This document shows, piece after piece, positions 8,893-19,025 of a stretch of DNA of 64,000 bases. A program made the translations under genes and the position numbers. The first letter of the stretch is position 1. Each line of letters begins with the position of its first letter. The stretch is from NCBI RefSeq assembly GCF_002356295.1, contig NZ_AP018042.1, positions 62,001 to 126,000 on the forward strand, read 5' to 3'. The stretch is from Labilibaculum antarcticum. Its GTDB lineage: Bacteria > Bacteroidota > Bacteroidia > Bacteroidales > Marinifilaceae. Below the pieces are notes generated by a model. The model did not search any database. It saw only the letters and a program-made list of their open reading frames with translations, and had not been told where the DNA came from.

Positions 8893-9825
8893 ATGAAAAA
8901 AGCTACAATCCTTTCCTTACTGATTACAATTTCACTGTCTGCTTTCTGTCAAAGTAACATCATAAAATTATGGCCAAATCAAATTCCAAACAGCCAGAAA
9001 TCAAATGAAAAGGAAATCATAGAATCTACAGGTATTATTAGGATTTCTAAGGTACAAAACCCCACATTGGAAGTGTTTCTGCCCGCAAAAAATAATGCAA
9101 ACGGACAAGCTGTTGTTATTTGTCCGGGTGGTGGCTATGGCATATTGGCTTACGACTGGGAAGGAACTGACATTGCCAAATGGTTGAATTCAAAAGGGAT
9201 TGCTGCCTTTGTTTTAAAATACAGATTGCCTCAATCTAAATCAGTAATCGAAAGTAACAAAGCTCCTTTACAGGATGCTATCAGAGCATTAAAAACGGTG
9301 CGATACAATGCTGATAAATACAATATTAGTAAAGATAAAATTGGAGTTATGGGCTTTTCGGCTGGCGGACATCTGGCCTCTACTCTTGGCACACATTACA
9401 ACGAATCAATGTATACTTCTGTTGATGCAATTGATACGGTGAGCGCCCGACCCGATTTTATGGCTTTAATTTATCCGGTAATTAGTATGAAAGATGGTAT
9501 TACTCATAAAGGTTCACGACGAAATTTATTGGGAGACTCTCCTTCGGATGAGATGATCAATTACTTTTCGAATGAGTTAAAAGTTACTAAAGATACGCCC
9601 CCAACATTTTTGATTCATGCTTCGGATGATAATGCCGTTCCTGTTCAAAACAGCCTTCTGATGTATCAAGCATTAATCAGCAATGGCGTTTATACCGAAA
9701 TGCACATTTATCCGAAAGGTGGTCATGGCTTCTCGTTTGGTTTCCAAAGAGAACATGTTAGCTCTTGGACGGATCTGTTTTGCACCTGGATGCAATCCAT
9801 TCCTGAAAAATATTCCCAATTGTAA
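8893..9825 (+). CDS. Secreted alpha/beta-hydrolase, acetyl-xylan-esterase-like
   Basis: 310 residues with a signal peptide (to about SAFCQ). The fold is that of the BD-FAE/carbohydrate esterase group of alpha/beta hydrolases. The oxyanion region is CPGGGYG (about 77-83), the nucleophile is Ser156 in GFSAGG, the acid is Asp245/246 in HASDDNAVP, and the base is His278 in GGHGF. It probably removes acyl groups from PUL oligosaccharides, but a role on another ester cannot be excluded. It follows the GH43 gene on the same strand and ends at a strong bidirectional terminator shared with the convergent susD gene. Confidence 0.85.
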   Translation: MKKATILSLLITISLSAFCQSNIIKLWPNQIPNSQKSNEKEIIESTGIIRISKVQNPTLEVFLPAKNNANGQAVVICPGGGYGILAYDWEGTDIAKWLNSKGIAAFVLKYRLPQSKSVIESNKAPLQDAIRALKTVRYNADKYNISKDKIGVMGFSAGGHLASTLGTHYNESMYTSVDAIDTVSARPDFMALIYPVISMKDGITHKGSRRNLLGDSPSDEMINYFSNELKVTKDTPPTFLIHASDDNAVPVQNSLLMYQALISNGVYTEMHIYPKGGHGFSFGFQREHVSSWTDLFCTWMQSIPEKYSQL

Positions 9826-9830
9826 TAAAA

Positions 9831-9866
9831 AACTAAAGCCATTCCCTTACAAGAATGGCTTTAGTT
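9831..9866. terminator. Bidirectional terminator between esterase and SusD
   Basis: 14-bp perfect stem (AACTAAAGCCATTC / GAATGGCTTTAGTT) with an 8-nt loop, flanked by A-rich and T-rich sequence, between converging genes. Confidence 0.85.
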
Positions 9867-9883
9867 CTCTTCATTTATTCAAA

Positions 9884-11422
9884 CTATAAATAATCTGGAT
9901 TTTGCACTAATTCCGGGTTTTTATCTAAAGCATCCTGTGGCAAAGGCCATTTGTTGTGCTTTGGTAAAAACACACGATTTGATATCGGATCACCATCAAA
10001 TCCATTTAAAACCTCTTCAGCTATCTCCCAACGCTTTAAATCGAAATATCTACTGTTTTCAAGTGTCAATTCAACGCGTCGTTCGTTACGAACTTTTGCA
10101 CGCAGTGCATTTTGATCGGTAGATGTTACTTCAGGATAATTAGCTGTGTCGGTATAGTCAACACCATATGCTCTGGCTCTTACCATATTAATAGCATCCA
10201 ATACTGATTGATCAATATTGTTCGCCTCTATTTTTGCTTCAGCATACATTAGTAATACATCAGCATAACGAAGATGTACGTAATCTGTTCCATCATCTGT
10301 TGGCTGAGTTAAAGTTTCAATTACAGCAGGAGATATCCCTTTAACAAACGAGTACCCGGAAGCGGATTTAATTTCAGTCAATGTATTCCAATTTCCATAA
10401 TAAATAGTCGCAGCCATGCGAGGATCTCTGTTGGCCATGGGATCGTTAGCCTCAAATAAAGCAGATTCATTTATTGACTCTCCATCAGTACACTCGTATG
10501 CATTAGCTAAATCTATTGTTGGATACATATTGCCCCAGAATCCAATGATTATCTGTGCTGACCAGAATGAACTTTCACCAGGGGTTCCAGCCATTTTTAT
10601 TGAAAAAATGATCTCTGGATTATTATTCTGACTCGCATCAAGGAATATATCGTCGTATTTTGGCGACAACTGGTACTTACCTCCATCAATAACCGCTTTT
10701 GCAGCAATTGCAGCATTCGCATAATCTTTGGTATAAAGTAGTACTTTCGCTTTTAAAACCAGAGCAGCTTCCTCTTTCACATGTCCATCGTAAGCAGCAG
10801 ATGGAAGGTAACCGATTGCAGTATCCAAATCATTCAATATTTGAGCAAATACTTCTGCCTGGGTACTTTTGGCTGTATATTGATTTTCTACGGTACTCGC
10901 CTCCAGTCGCAATGGAACATCACCATAAGTTGCAGCAAGGTAATAGTAAGCGTACGAACGAATAAACAGAGCCTCACCTTTCCACACATTCTTTTTTTCT
11001 TCAGTAGCAGAAACATTGTCAATATTATCTAAAAATTCGTTACACCCATTTATTATAACATATGACGCAGCGTATAAACCTTTAATAGCACGTTGATTTT
11101 CTCCGTCAGGATTCATTATACCCGTTAAAATATCACGGAATCCATTATCGCGTGAACCATAAGCATTATCGGTTGCCTCTTCCCAACCTTGTTGTATTTG
11201 AGGCCCAGCATTCCATTTGGCTAGCGTATTGTTCGAAAAAAAGTTTTGTTGCAGATTACTATAAACCCCTGCCAGTGCCATTTGAGCATCGGTCTCAGTT
11301 TTCCAAAAAGTTCCGCTAGATATAGCATCGCTTGGTTGCTTGTCCAGAAAATCCTCATTGCAGCTAAATAAGCTTAAAGTAAGGAAGAAAAACATAAGAG
11401 TGTAAATGTATTTTGTATTCAT
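9884..11422 (-). CDS. SusD-like surface glycan-binding lipoprotein
   Basis: 512 residues. Lipobox LSLFSC (Cys21) is followed by NEDFLDKQPSDAIS, the usual SusD start. TPR-like helices and a typical core follow (LRYADVLLMYAEAKIEANN; ERRVELTLENSRYFDLKRW), ending VQNPDYL. It caps the SusC barrel encoded immediately upstream in the same operon (19-bp gap). Together with FecR and the sigma factor it forms a classic signalling transport unit. Confidence 0.95.
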   Translation of the reverse strand: MNTKYIYTLMFFFLTLSLFSCNEDFLDKQPSDAISSGTFWKTETDAQMALAGVYSNLQQNFFSNNTLAKWNAGPQIQQGWEEATDNAYGSRDNGFRDILTGIMNPDGENQRAIKGLYAASYVIINGCNEFLDNIDNVSATEEKKNVWKGEALFIRSYAYYYLAATYGDVPLRLEASTVENQYTAKSTQAEVFAQILNDLDTAIGYLPSAAYDGHVKEEAALVLKAKVLLYTKDYANAAIAAKAVIDGGKYQLSPKYDDIFLDASQNNNPEIIFSIKMAGTPGESSFWSAQIIIGFWGNMYPTIDLANAYECTDGESINESALFEANDPMANRDPRMAATIYYGNWNTLTEIKSASGYSFVKGISPAVIETLTQPTDDGTDYVHLRYADVLLMYAEAKIEANNIDQSVLDAINMVRARAYGVDYTDTANYPEVTSTDQNALRAKVRNERRVELTLENSRYFDLKRWEIAEEVLNGFDGDPISNRVFLPKHNKWPLPQDALDKNPELVQNPDYL

Positions 11423-11441
11423 TTTCTACTGTTTTAGATGA

Positions 11442-14400
11442 TTATAAAGTGACTTTTAAACCAAAAGTGTATGACTTTGGTATTGGATTGGTAAATGAAT
11501 TATTAATTTCCGGGTCAACATCAAAAATGTTATCATCTGAAAAGGTTAAAAGGTTATCTCCCGAGAAATACAAGAGTGCACTTTTTAATTTAATTCGTTC
11601 AACAATACTTTTTGGAATCGAATAAGATAACGTTATGTTTTTCATTCTGAAATAAGAAGTATTCTGTAACCAAAATGAATTGGTATAGTTTGATGCGCTA
11701 TAATTACTAAGGGACTCATTATAAACTGCAGGTAGTTTGGCATTTGTATTATCAGCAGTCCAAGAATCAGTAAACCATACTTTTGGTGTATTACCATCTT
11801 GGTTAAATGGCTCAACACCATGGTTCCAGCGATATGTCTTTTTACCTACAACTCCTTGCCAAAATGTACCAAGTTCAAAGTTTTTGTATTTTGCCGATAG
11901 GTTTACACCATATAATAAATCCGGATGTTTTCCGTCGATATGGATACGGTCGTCCCTATCAACAACACCATCACCTGTATTATCTTTTAAACGAATGCCT
12001 CCTAAATATGGAGTTTTTGGTTGTGTAGGTGCATTGTCAATATCAGCTTGAGTATTAAAATATCCATCCGCTTCCCACATGTAATAATCATTATATGGTT
12101 GACCTTCCTCGTTAATTGTTTGATCACCAATTTCAGCGGCCCCATAACTTACCAATTCGTTTTTATACCATGAAAAATTTGTACCTAAATGGTAACTAAC
12201 TTCTCCAATTTTGTTGTTATGGCCTAACACAATATCCCATCCCTCATTTTTCATTTCACCACTGTTTACCTGCGGTCCACCTGTTCCAGATCCAATAGAA
12301 ACTTGTAACTGGCGTAAAATATCAGTTGTTACTTTCTTATAATAGTCAACATTAGCTGTAAACAAACCATTTGTAGTACTAAAATCAAGCCCAATATCGG
12401 TTATCGTTGTAGTTTCCCATGTGATATCAGCATTTGTCAAATTCTCAAGTACAACACCCGATGTTATACTTGATCCAAATGGATAGCCATGAGAACCTGA
12501 GGTATGTGTACTTACATAGTTTCCAGCATCATAATTACCAAAAGCATAACGCGACTGATAAGGATAATTATTGCTACCATCGTTACCAAGCTGTCCCCAT
12601 GATGCACGTAATTTCAATTGATGAATGAAATCAAATTTCTGAATAAAAGGCTCGCTCTCTAATCGCCAACCTACCGATAATGATGGGAATACACCTACAC
12701 GGTTTCCTTCTGCAAATTTACTACTGGCATCAACACGTAAATTTACTTCGAAAAGGTATTTATCGTTTAATGCATAATTAAAACGAGAAAACCCACTTCG
12801 CACACTACTCTCGGTTGTTGTTCCTGATGTAAGCTGGTTGTCTGTTCCTGCTCCATTTAACTCAGTGAGTATTTTACTAGCTACTCCAAAGCGGGTAGAA
12901 TTTGTAAATTCATATTTTCTTTCCTCCTGACTATACCCAGCCATTATTTTGAAGTCATGATTTTGGATTGAAGCATTATAAGTTAATGTTGAAAAGAATG
13001 TCACTAACTTAGAATAAGAATTACCTACATCTATTCGGGATGGATCACGTGTTGTACGGTTGTATTCACCAGTGCGAAAATTATATTCGTCTTGCTGTAG
13101 TTCTTGATTTTTTGAACGGGTAAAATCAAACTTATATGCACCTTTAGCTTCAAACACCAGATTATCAAGTAATGATATTTTAGCAAACAGGTTCCCATTA
13201 AAATTGTATTTCTCTTCACTAAAACCATTTTCTCCATATATTGATATCATTGGGTTTTCACGTGTAAAGCCTTCATCAAAAATAAGTCCGTCAGGATCAT
13301 TGGTAGATCCTGAAAATGCCTTACCTGCGTAATGTCCACTTCCATCTGCTGTATAAGGCCCCCAAGTTGGACGAGCCCGCCATGTTTCCAATAATGAACT
13401 TCCCCAATCTCCGTCAGGACCTTTTCTATCTGAGGATAATCCCATAAAGCTTCCTCCAACATCAATTTTATCGGTAACGGCCGTTTTAAAATTCATAAAG
13501 AAATTGTACTTGTTGTAATCTGTTTCTACAACCATACCTTCCTGATTCCAACTACTAACTGAAAGATTATAGCTTGTTTTACCAGAAGTTCCATTAATTC
13601 CAATATTTTGGCGTTTCACACTCCCATTTTTTAAAACTAGGTTTGTCCAATCGGTATTAGGATACAAAGGATTGCCATTTGCATTGCCATATGCCTGAAT
13701 AACTTCATCAGGGTAACCACCAGTAGCAGATCCTTGTGAATTTATAAGAGAGCGGTTATATAAATTCATATAATCCACAGAGTTAGTTATCATTTCAGGA
13801 AGCATGGTCGGTTTACTAATTGCGTAACTTCCTTCATAACTTACAGTAATTTCATCTTTTCCACCGGTTTTAGTTTGAATAAGAAGAACACCATTTGCAG
13901 CTTTTAATCCATATATTGCTGCCGACGATGCATCTTTAAGTACATTTACAGATTCGATCACACTTGGATCCAAATCGGCTAAATTTCCTTCAACACCATC
14001 AATTAAAACAAGTGGCGAATTACCACTACCAAATGAATTAAGGCCTCGAATAGTCATATTAAGCCCCTCTGCCCCAGGAATTCCGCTTGACTGTGAAATA
14101 ACCAAACCGGGAACTTGTCCTTGTAAAGCTTGCGCGGCATTCTGCACGGGACGCCTTTCTATAGCTTCGTTTGCCACCATAGATACAGCTCCAGTCATGT
14201 TTGCCTTTTTCTGAACGCCATAACCAATAGCGATAACTTCCTCAAGTCCAATCGCATCATAGTCCAAAGTTACATTGATTTCATTTTGATTTGTAATCTT
14301 AATCTCCTTTGAAATCATTCCGACAAAAGAAAATACAAGAACATCACCTTCTGAAATATTAGCTAAGGTATAATCCCCATCTATATTACTAACGGTTCCT

Positions 14401-14882
14401 TCGGTTGTTCCCTTTTTTATAATTGTTACTCCAGGAAGAGACAAGCCTTTTGAATCGACAACGTTTCCGTTAACCGATGTATTTTGCATACTGCTTTTAT
14501 CCTGCAAATTACCCTTCTTATTATTTTTTATAATAACATGTCTATCAACCAATTCGTAGGTGTAACTTGTTCCATTAAAAGCAACTTCTAATACCTTCTC
14601 AATAGGAGCATCCGATTTTATCAAGTCTACTTCTTTTGACAAATCAATTTCACTTGCGTCATAAAAGACTTTGTATTCTGTTGTTTCCTCCAAAAAGTCG
14701 AAAAAATCTGAAAGACTTGACTTCACTACTGTAAAAGTTGTTTCAGTTAGTGCGAAACTAGGCGTTGCTGACAATTGAAGTGACGTCAACATAACGACAA
14801 AGCAGGTTAGCTTTATGATTCGAAATAATTTCCTTAGATGGAAACTAAATAACTCATCATAACATTTAATTAGTTTTTTCAT
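11442..14882 (-). CDS. SusC-like TonB-dependent transducer with STN domain
   Basis: 1146 residues. Unlike the SusC at 28-3108, it has an N-terminal STN (secretin/TonB) domain (about 50-120; FTVVKSSLSDFFDFLEE...YKVFYDASEIDL). A carboxypeptidase-like domain (about 138-215; LPGVTIIKKGTTEGTVSNID) follows, then EEVIAIGYGVQKKANMTGAV, plug and barrel. STN domains contact FecR anti-sigma factors in the periplasm, and a FecR and an ECF sigma gene sit directly upstream on the same strand. So this transporter probably also reports ligand arrival to transcription. ATG at 14882 is the only good start. Confidence 0.95.
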   Translation of the reverse strand: MKKLIKCYDELFSFHLRKLFRIIKLTCFVVMLTSLQLSATPSFALTETTFTVVKSSLSDFFDFLEETTEYKVFYDASEIDLSKEVDLIKSDAPIEKVLEVAFNGTSYTYELVDRHVIIKNNKKGNLQDKSSMQNTSVNGNVVDSKGLSLPGVTIIKKGTTEGTVSNIDGDYTLANISEGDVLVFSFVGMISKEIKITNQNEINVTLDYDAIGLEEVIAIGYGVQKKANMTGAVSMVANEAIERRPVQNAAQALQGQVPGLVISQSSGIPGAEGLNMTIRGLNSFGSGNSPLVLIDGVEGNLADLDPSVIESVNVLKDASSAAIYGLKAANGVLLIQTKTGGKDEITVSYEGSYAISKPTMLPEMITNSVDYMNLYNRSLINSQGSATGGYPDEVIQAYGNANGNPLYPNTDWTNLVLKNGSVKRQNIGINGTSGKTSYNLSVSSWNQEGMVVETDYNKYNFFMNFKTAVTDKIDVGGSFMGLSSDRKGPDGDWGSSLLETWRARPTWGPYTADGSGHYAGKAFSGSTNDPDGLIFDEGFTRENPMISIYGENGFSEEKYNFNGNLFAKISLLDNLVFEAKGAYKFDFTRSKNQELQQDEYNFRTGEYNRTTRDPSRIDVGNSYSKLVTFFSTLTYNASIQNHDFKIMAGYSQEERKYEFTNSTRFGVASKILTELNGAGTDNQLTSGTTTESSVRSGFSRFNYALNDKYLFEVNLRVDASSKFAEGNRVGVFPSLSVGWRLESEPFIQKFDFIHQLKLRASWGQLGNDGSNNYPYQSRYAFGNYDAGNYVSTHTSGSHGYPFGSSITSGVVLENLTNADITWETTTITDIGLDFSTTNGLFTANVDYYKKVTTDILRQLQVSIGSGTGGPQVNSGEMKNEGWDIVLGHNNKIGEVSYHLGTNFSWYKNELVSYGAAEIGDQTINEEGQPYNDYYMWEADGYFNTQADIDNAPTQPKTPYLGGIRLKDNTGDGVVDRDDRIHIDGKHPDLLYGVNLSAKYKNFELGTFWQGVVGKKTYRWNHGVEPFNQDGNTPKVWFTDSWTADNTNAKLPAVYNESLSNYSASNYTNSFWLQNTSYFRMKNITLSYSIPKSIVERIKLKSALLYFSGDNLLTFSDDNIFDVDPEINNSFTNPIPKSYTFGLKVTL

Positions 14883-14990
14883 ACTTTTAACATTTTGGAT
14901 TTAAAAAATAAGGTTAGTTTTTAATTGATTCTTATCATTTTAACTTTTTGTTATTTATCCGAATTGTTCCTATAGGCATACACCTGATAA

Positions 14991-16010
14991 TTAACTTGAC
15001 TCCTTTACATTTTTTTTATTCGTACGTTCAATAAAAATCCGATCTCTTTCTTGTCGATATGAGAACGCTTTACCTGATGCACTCTCAAATACCTCCATTA
15101 GGGTGTAAACATTATCGTCAATCTTAAATGTCCCCGTAAAACGACGGTTTTTTAATGATTCATCTTCAAATATGATCTGGACATTATAAATTCGCTCGAT
15201 TTTTTTCGCTAAAGAAGCAAAACTCTCTTCTTCAAACTCATAAATCCCATTCATCCAATAATTATGGAAATTATCCTTCAAGTGCGAATCTGAGATATTT
15301 CGAGTGGTTTTATTAAATACAATTCGATGTGATGGTTTTAGGATATAATGATCGCAAATCTTGGCATTCAAATCAGATTTAAAATCGAATTGAACTTTTC
15401 CAGTAATTAGATCTACTCTAACCTCATTGTCATCAGGATAAGCGTGTACGCTAAACTTTGTTCCAAGCACCTTAACCCGATTATTGCCAATAGTAACTAC
15501 AAATGGATGTTTCGTATCATGAGCAACTTCAAAGAATCCTTCTCCCTGCAATTCCACATTACGGATTTTACCATTAAATTTCTCAGGATAAATAAGCTTT
15601 GTACCATTACTTAACCATACCTTGGTTCCATCAGATAGAAAAACTGACGTTCTATTCCCTTTAGGAACTGCAATTTCATTCATTACTATCTCTGATTTTA
15701 ATTGAATAGTATTAAATAAATAACCACTTAGAAGTGCTACTAGAATAATTGCTGCATACTTTATAATACTATAAATTTTGAATACATTTCGTTTTCGAAA
15801 AACGATTGCATTACTTTTAACATTCAGAAATCCCTCTGCTATTGTATCGTTACTCATTTCTTTCCCTCTTTGCAATAAAGCCCAAACGTTTTTATAACGT
15901 ATGTACTCTTTTTCATTGCTTTTCGACTGGTTTACCCAATCAAGAAGTTCTTTTGAATCACTTATTGATTCACCATTTAAAATTTTCCTTATTAGTTTTT
16001 CCTTATCCAT
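14991..16010 (-). CDS. FecR-family anti-sigma factor
   Basis: 339 residues: an N-terminal cytoplasmic sigma-binding region (about 1-75) and one membrane span (about 80-99, YAAIILVALLSGYLF). A periplasmic FecR domain covers about 110-210 (VFLSDGTKVWLSNGTKLIYPEKF, GEGFFEVAHDTKHPFVV, VLGTKFSVHAY). The C-terminal part (about 250-330; YNVQIIFEDESLKNRRFTGTF) resembles an STN-like DUF4974 domain. It should hold the sigma factor inactive until the STN-bearing SusC binds substrate. The gene lies between the sigma and susC genes with about 100 bp on each side. Confidence 0.93.
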   Translation of the reverse strand: MDKEKLIRKILNGESISDSKELLDWVNQSKSNEKEYIRYKNVWALLQRGKEMSNDTIAEGFLNVKSNAIVFRKRNVFKIYSIIKYAAIILVALLSGYLFNTIQLKSEIVMNEIAVPKGNRTSVFLSDGTKVWLSNGTKLIYPEKFNGKIRNVELQGEGFFEVAHDTKHPFVVTIGNNRVKVLGTKFSVHAYPDDNEVRVDLITGKVQFDFKSDLNAKICDHYILKPSHRIVFNKTTRNISDSHLKDNFHNYWMNGIYEFEEESFASLAKKIERIYNVQIIFEDESLKNRRFTGTFKIDDNVYTLMEVFESASGKAFSYRQERDRIFIERTNKKNVKESS

Positions 16011-16134
16011 ATTTCAGCGTAATTATCCATAGAATGCTTCAGATTGAAAATACCCTATGCTTATTGTCAAAATTTATTTTTTTGGTGGAATAAAAACTTT
16101 AGTTTCAGATTTCCGGAGTAGTTATTACGGAAAT

Positions 16135-16725
16135 TTATTTACCAATTACCAGGAATGAAATAAGTAATGGAAGATAGTCTATCAAAGCCTTCTTAAATAT
16201 TTTTAGAGCTTTTGTAATTTGGGCTTCAACCGATTTAAGAGAGATATTCAATTCTTCCGCAACCTCTTGATTTTTTTTCCCTTCAAATCGACTTAAGACA
16301 AATATTTCCCGACATCGAGGTGGCAATACTTCAACAGTTGCGTCAACAATTGCGTTTATTTCATTCAAAATAAGTTCCGAAGTATCGATATTCTCAAGGG
16401 CTACCTGAAAAATTTGATTCTGTTGTTGTTTTGCTACTTGATTATTATAACTGTCTCTTACTTTCTCATGCCTTAGATGCATCAGACAATTATTTTTCAC
16501 GGTAAGATAAAGATAGCTACGTAGCTGAGATTCACTGCCAAACTCTGGTTTCTTATTCCATAATGTGATGAAAGCATCTTGCACCAAATTTTTCGCATCA
16601 TCATAAGAAACGTATTCCTTGGCAAAATACACCAAACGAGGATAATACATATTGAAAACTAATTCAAATGCGGATTCTTTTTTTTTATTAAACAAAACAA
16701 TTACCTCATCTGACAAAGAAACCAT
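16135..16725 (-). CDS. ECF-type RNA polymerase sigma factor
   Basis: Sigma region 2 (SAFELVFNMYYPRLVYFAKEY, DAKNLVQDAFITLWNKK) and region 4 (LPPRCREIFVLSRFEGKKN, VAEELNISLKSVEAQI) are both present. I place the start at ATG 16725 (196 residues) because the longer frame begins at a TTG (16767) and adds 14 residues unlike the family start. It is paired with FecR and should drive the SusC/SusD operon and perhaps other genes. The extreme C-terminus is hydrophobic (YLPLLISFLVIGK), common in Bacteroidota ECF factors. Confidence 0.9.
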   Translation of the reverse strand: MVSLSDEVIVLFNKKKESAFELVFNMYYPRLVYFAKEYVSYDDAKNLVQDAFITLWNKKPEFGSESQLRSYLYLTVKNNCLMHLRHEKVRDSYNNQVAKQQQNQIFQVALENIDTSELILNEINAIVDATVEVLPPRCREIFVLSRFEGKKNQEVAEELNISLKSVEAQITKALKIFKKALIDYLPLLISFLVIGK

Positions 16726-16767
16726 ACCGTATACTATGTTTGTATAAGACAACGCATAATTCAACAA

Positions 16768-17206
16768 TATTTTTAATTAGTAAGAAAGATCCATTTTAAT
16801 CATATAAAATAGAAAAACTTTGCCTTAACTAATACAAAATTATATTGTTGTTAATTAAATGTAACATATCATCTTTTTACAAAGAGAATAATTAAATTGT
16901 TTCTAATGTATACCTCAGGCCATAATTTGTCTTTCAATACCAAATACCCCCTAAGAATCCACAATTTTGCTAATACCTGTAAGGTAAAGGAACGAGTATC
17001 GAACTCAGTTTTTAAGAGGAAACTGCTTAAATAAAATTTCGACTCACATTTATTCGTCTTAGATCTGCTAATTATGTTTCTAATTTAATGGAGCAACCGA
17101 CATATATGCCTGCAACACATTCAGAACAGTACCAATCGCCTAAAAATAATCAGGATTCCATTTCCAATTAGAAAAATCAAATAATTGCAAATTAATTTTC
17201 AAAAAA
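16768..17206. other. A/T-rich intergenic region upstream of the sigma gene
   Basis: Presumed promoter region of the sigma gene on its left part; no clear -33/-7 pair was identified. A C5 tract at about 16947-16951 (ATACCCCCTAAG) resembles the C boxes but points away from the sigma gene and toward no plus-strand gene. Nothing else recognised. Confidence 0.4.
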
Positions 17207-17235
17207 AAGAGTTTGCACCTTAGGTGCAAACTCTT
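17207..17235 (-). terminator. Intrinsic terminator after GH29
   Basis: 13-bp perfect stem (AAGAGTTTGCACC / GGTGCAAACTCTT) with a short loop. An A8 run on the left is the U-tract for the minus-strand GH29 transcript. Confidence 0.85.
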
Positions 17236-17262
17236 CATTTTAATATTTTTTAGTTTAAAATT

Positions 17263-18753
17263 TTACTTCAATTCTATTTTCAAAGAAAAAGCGTGATCAC
17301 AAGGTCTTTCTGCAGGCAAATCAACTAATAAACCAGCATCTGTCATCTTCCACGTTAAAGTTTCAGAAGAACCCAGCATACTTACGTTTTTAATTTCTGA
17401 ATCTAGCAGTCCTTTGCTCTTTGCAAAACTACGAACCAGCATTTTCTCTCCCGGCCAAGCCAATGCAATTGCATATAAATTACCATCCTTTGAGGTGAAA
17501 CGGATGTCTTCTGCAACAGCATCTGCATTTTTGTCTTCACTCAAGTGACCTTCCACAATTTCCTGTGGTCCTTCACCATATGCTTTCCAGGTACGTGTTC
17601 CGTAAATGGCTTCTTTATTTACATTGAACCAATCACCCATTTCCAACAAGCGCGTTTTAACTCCTTCTGGAATTTCTCCGTTGGCTCTTGGTGTAACATT
17701 AAGTAATACTGCACCATTCTTGCTCACCACATCCACAAGGAAATCAATTAAACGGTTTGTCGACTTATATTTAGGATCGCTGATATCACACCAAGCTTTC
17801 CAGTCAATTGAATCATCGGTTAACCAGGTAAAATCTTTCTTCTCGCTCATGCGTGATCTTTCTAGATCGAGTACTGCAGAACCTTCGGCCATGTCATGAA
17901 ACTTGTAAGTACAAACAACTTCCTTACCCCACTTCTCACCATTATTGTAATAGTTAGCTAAGAATTGTTTTCGATACTCTTCACCAATGATATCCATTTT
18001 ATTGTCGAACCAAATGATATCCGGCTCATACTTATCCATCAACTCATTCAATCGATCCAACCACTCCTGATTAAAAGCTTCTTTAGGAGGATTTGGATAA
18101 TCACCGGTAGCCATTACAAAAGAACCTTCTGGAACGTATGGTCCATACAATCCCTCGTACTGAGGATCACCAGCATCGGTATTTTCATCCCAAGTTGGAT
18201 ACCATGCATACAACCAATGACGATGATAGGTGGCAATAAACTTCATGTTTTGTTTACGAACCGCTTTTGCCATCTCACCAACAATATCACGCTTAGGACC
18301 CATGTCTTTTGCATCCCATTTTGTTAACTCGCTGTCCCACATGGCAAAACCATCTGCATGTTCGGCAACCGGTCCAGCGAACTGAGCTCCGGCATCTTTA
18401 AATAACTTAGCCCACTCGTCAGCATTAAATTTTTCAGCTGTAAACATTGGGATAAAGTCCTTGTACCCAAATTCTTTCAAATCGCCATAAGTGTCTTCAT
18501 GATACTTGCGAATTGGACTATCTTTCTGATACATGCGCATGGAGTACCATTCTGTTTCATGTGCTGGTACCGAATAAGGTCCCCAATGAAAATAAATTCC
18601 GAATTTAACATCCTTGTACCATTCCGGCACTTCGAACTGCTTTAATGATTCCCAATCGGCAGTGTATTTTGGCTTTACTTCTTCCGCTTGCTTCGATTTT
18701 AAATTACATCCCGTAATTATACTAACCAGCAGGATTGCTATGTACTTATTCAT
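17263..18753 (-). CDS. GH29 alpha-L-fucosidase/alpha-L-galactosidase lipoprotein
   Basis: 496 residues. Lipobox IITGC (Cys16) anchors it to a membrane. The GH29 TIM barrel starts at VKFGIYFHWGPYSVPA. AEHADGFAMWDS and MGPKRDIVGEM are family hallmarks, and the nucleophile is Asp250 in PDIIWFDN. The C-terminal part is a beta-sandwich (LYAIALAWPGEKMLV). GH29 releases terminal alpha-L-fucose. In porphyran loci of Bacteroides, GH29 members act on the closely related alpha-L-galactose after desulfation, which fits this locus better. Three GH29 genes occur here. No C box lies upstream, unlike many neighbours. Confidence 0.92.
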   Translation of the reverse strand: MNKYIAILLVSIITGCNLKSKQAEEVKPKYTADWESLKQFEVPEWYKDVKFGIYFHWGPYSVPAHETEWYSMRMYQKDSPIRKYHEDTYGDLKEFGYKDFIPMFTAEKFNADEWAKLFKDAGAQFAGPVAEHADGFAMWDSELTKWDAKDMGPKRDIVGEMAKAVRKQNMKFIATYHRHWLYAWYPTWDENTDAGDPQYEGLYGPYVPEGSFVMATGDYPNPPKEAFNQEWLDRLNELMDKYEPDIIWFDNKMDIIGEEYRKQFLANYYNNGEKWGKEVVCTYKFHDMAEGSAVLDLERSRMSEKKDFTWLTDDSIDWKAWCDISDPKYKSTNRLIDFLVDVVSKNGAVLLNVTPRANGEIPEGVKTRLLEMGDWFNVNKEAIYGTRTWKAYGEGPQEIVEGHLSEDKNADAVAEDIRFTSKDGNLYAIALAWPGEKMLVRSFAKSKGLLDSEIKNVSMLGSSETLTWKMTDAGLLVDLPAERPCDHAFSLKIELK

Positions 18754-19025
18754 ATCTTTAATTTTGTATTATAACGATATATTAGATTTAGATATTTACA
18801 ATCTGACTACAAAACCCACCTAATAAAAACTTAGTATAATCCATATTTAAAGGGTTTTATAATTCATCGCAAGATATAACACATTACATTAAATCATTTA
18901 AATAAATCCGTTCATCATTTTCACATTTACGACATATAAGCAACAGAACCACTTGTTGATTCGAAACTTTGACGCCCTCTGATGCAACACAAAAGAAAGC
19001 GTCATTTCTCTGACCAAGATGTTTC

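Noticed and set aside
16942-16953. Ninth C box (CCCCCTAAG)
   Set aside because: It is C-rich on the plus strand, but the nearest genes on both sides are on the minus strand, so it breaks the polarity rule.
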